From an uncultured Muribaculaceae bacterium (GTDB taxonomy: Bacteria > Bacteroidota > Bacteroidia > Bacteroidales > Muribaculaceae), in contig CAKUQQ010000012.1 of NCBI GenBank assembly GCA_934675575.1, positions 1 to 64,000 on the forward strand: a stretch of 64,000 bases of DNA, in the 5' to 3' direction. This document shows, piece by piece, positions 63,233 through 64,000 of this stretch (the first letter of the stretch is position 1; each line of letters begins with the position of its first letter). The notes under the pieces were generated by a model. That model ran no database searches, was not told the origin of the DNA, and saw only the letters and a program-made list of their open reading frames with translations. The translations under genes were made by a program, and so were the position numbers.

Positions 63233-64000
63233 ATGATATTTGAACGCAAGAAATACTTGGATGAACTTATCGCAGGACGTGGCAATGGGCTTGTGAAGAT
63301 TATAACGGGTGTCAAACGATGCGGAAAGTCTTTTTTGCTGTTTGACATCTGGCATAACTGGCTTTTGGAACATGGGGTGACTGATAGTCACATCATTGAG
63401 ATACAACTTGATGACTTCCGAAATAGGCGGTTGAGAAAGCCAGATGCCTTGCTCGACTATATAGACTCAAAGGTAGTGGATGATGGTAATCCTTATTATA
63501 TAGTCTTGGACGAGGTGCAACTTGTTGAGGATTTTGTGGAAGTTATTCTTAGTTTGACCCATATGAGGAATGTGGACGTGTATGTGTCAGGTTCAAACTC
63601 TCGTTTTTTGTCAAGCGATGTCGTGACAGAGTTTCGTGGCAGAGGTGACGAGATACGCATTTGGCCTCTCACCTTTGACGAATACTTTAATGGTATTGGT
63701 GGCGATATACGCAAAGCTTGGTTGGATTACTATACTTTTGGAGGACTGCCACAAGTAGCTCTGTTGGAAACTGAAGCGAAGAAGACAGACTATTTGCGTG
63801 GTCTGTATGAAACGACCTATCTACGAGACGTAATTGAACGCAACCATCTGCGCAATCCGGAAGGACTGAAAGAGTTGGTACGAGTGCTTGCCTCTGGCAT
63901 TGGTACTTCTACCAACCCAACCAGAATAGCCAATACTTTCCAATCAGCACAGGGGGTAACCATAAAAAGAGACACGATAAAGCAGTATATTGATTATTTG
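63233..64000 (+). CDS. AAA-type ATPase with DUF4143-like C-terminus (partial)
   Basis: 256 codons, cut by the window end. MIFERKKYLDELIAGRG leads to Walker A ITGVKRCGKSFLLFDI, IEIQLDDFRNRRLRKP, Walker B YYIVLDEVQLV and VYVSGSNSRFLSS (sensor 1). The helical part (WPLTFDEYFNGIGGDIRKAW, YYTFGGLPQVALL, YLRDVIERNHLRN) is typical of the ATPases that end in DUF4143. Their role is unknown, though some sit near mobile or defence regions. The start is ATG 63233. Confidence 0.9.
   Translation, partial: MIFERKKYLDELIAGRGNGLVKIITGVKRCGKSFLLFDIWHNWLLEHGVTDSHIIEIQLDDFRNRRLRKPDALLDYIDSKVVDDGNPYYIVLDEVQLVEDFVEVILSLTHMRNVDVYVSGSNSRFLSSDVVTEFRGRGDEIRIWPLTFDEYFNGIGGDIRKAWLDYYTFGGLPQVALLETEAKKTDYLRGLYETTYLRDVIERNHLRNPEGLKELVRVLASGIGTSTNPTRIANTFQSAQGVTIKRDTIKQYIDYL

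Overview
The window looks like chromosomal DNA from a gut Bacteroidales bacterium, probably Muribaculaceae or a close Prevotella/Bacteroides relative. This rests on: many TAnnTTTG -7 elements, two of them with a TTTG -33 box at the expected 20-base spacing; three giant GLUG-motif surface proteins; a BspA-type leucine-rich-repeat remnant; a BACON-like lipoprotein; a Bacteroidetes-type topoisomerase IV subunit A; and short C-terminal sorting-like tails shared by several secreted proteins. Coding DNA is fairly GC-rich. Spacers, and a few accessory genes, are clearly more AT-rich. The family-level assignment is inference.

Layout. 1-4.1 kb: a secreted unknown, an OPT-family transporter and a zinc-type homocysteine S-methyltransferase. 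4.4-27.2 kb: three paralogous secreted proteins of about 2,000 residues (two tandem on +, one on -). Between them lie an orphan TroA/ZnuA-fold lipoprotein that has lost its metal ligands, a GNAT acetyltransferase, an Lrp/AsnC regulator, an inositol-monophosphatase-family enzyme and an AT-rich alpha/beta hydrolase. 27.4-31 kb: DNA polymerase IV, then accessory genes: a NimA-like flavoprotein, a cupin divergent from an HxlR regulator, and a BACON-like lipoprotein with a damaged start. 31-49.5 kb: a subtilisin-like surface protease, a Spy-like protein, a small lipoprotein, FKBP isomerase plus glycyl-tRNA synthetase, topoisomerase IV subunit A with a DUF3316-like protein and an S41 protease, tRNA-Leu(UAG), an M13 metallopeptidase, and a copper chaperone plus copper ATPase.

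49.7-51.4 kb: a three-gene toxin-antitoxin locus with the HipB-HipS-HipT layout. Its promoter carries three 18-bp palindromes spaced exactly 41 bp apart. 51.4-61.6 kb: a divergent DXS-family enzyme, then PhoH, SAICAR synthetase, a UbiE/MenG methyltransferase whose start region sits in a 14-bp perfect hairpin, phosphofructokinase, a small lipoprotein, a polyprenyl diphosphate synthase, TatD and a GHL10-type glycosidase. DXS-like enzyme, prenyl synthase and UbiE/MenG together suggest isoprenoid and menaquinone metabolism, although the DXS-like protein lacks expected substrate residues. 61.7-64 kb: AT-rich accessory DNA with a membrane protein, a frameshifted leucine-rich-repeat remnant and a DUF4143-type ATPase cut by the window end.

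The most unusual items are the HipBST-like locus with its phased operators, the GLUG triad and the C-terminal tail shared by five proteins, the ligand-less TroA-fold lipoprotein, the DXS-like enzyme with changed phosphate-site residues, and the hairpin over the ubiE start. All positions come from reading the sequence by eye; no homology search was run.
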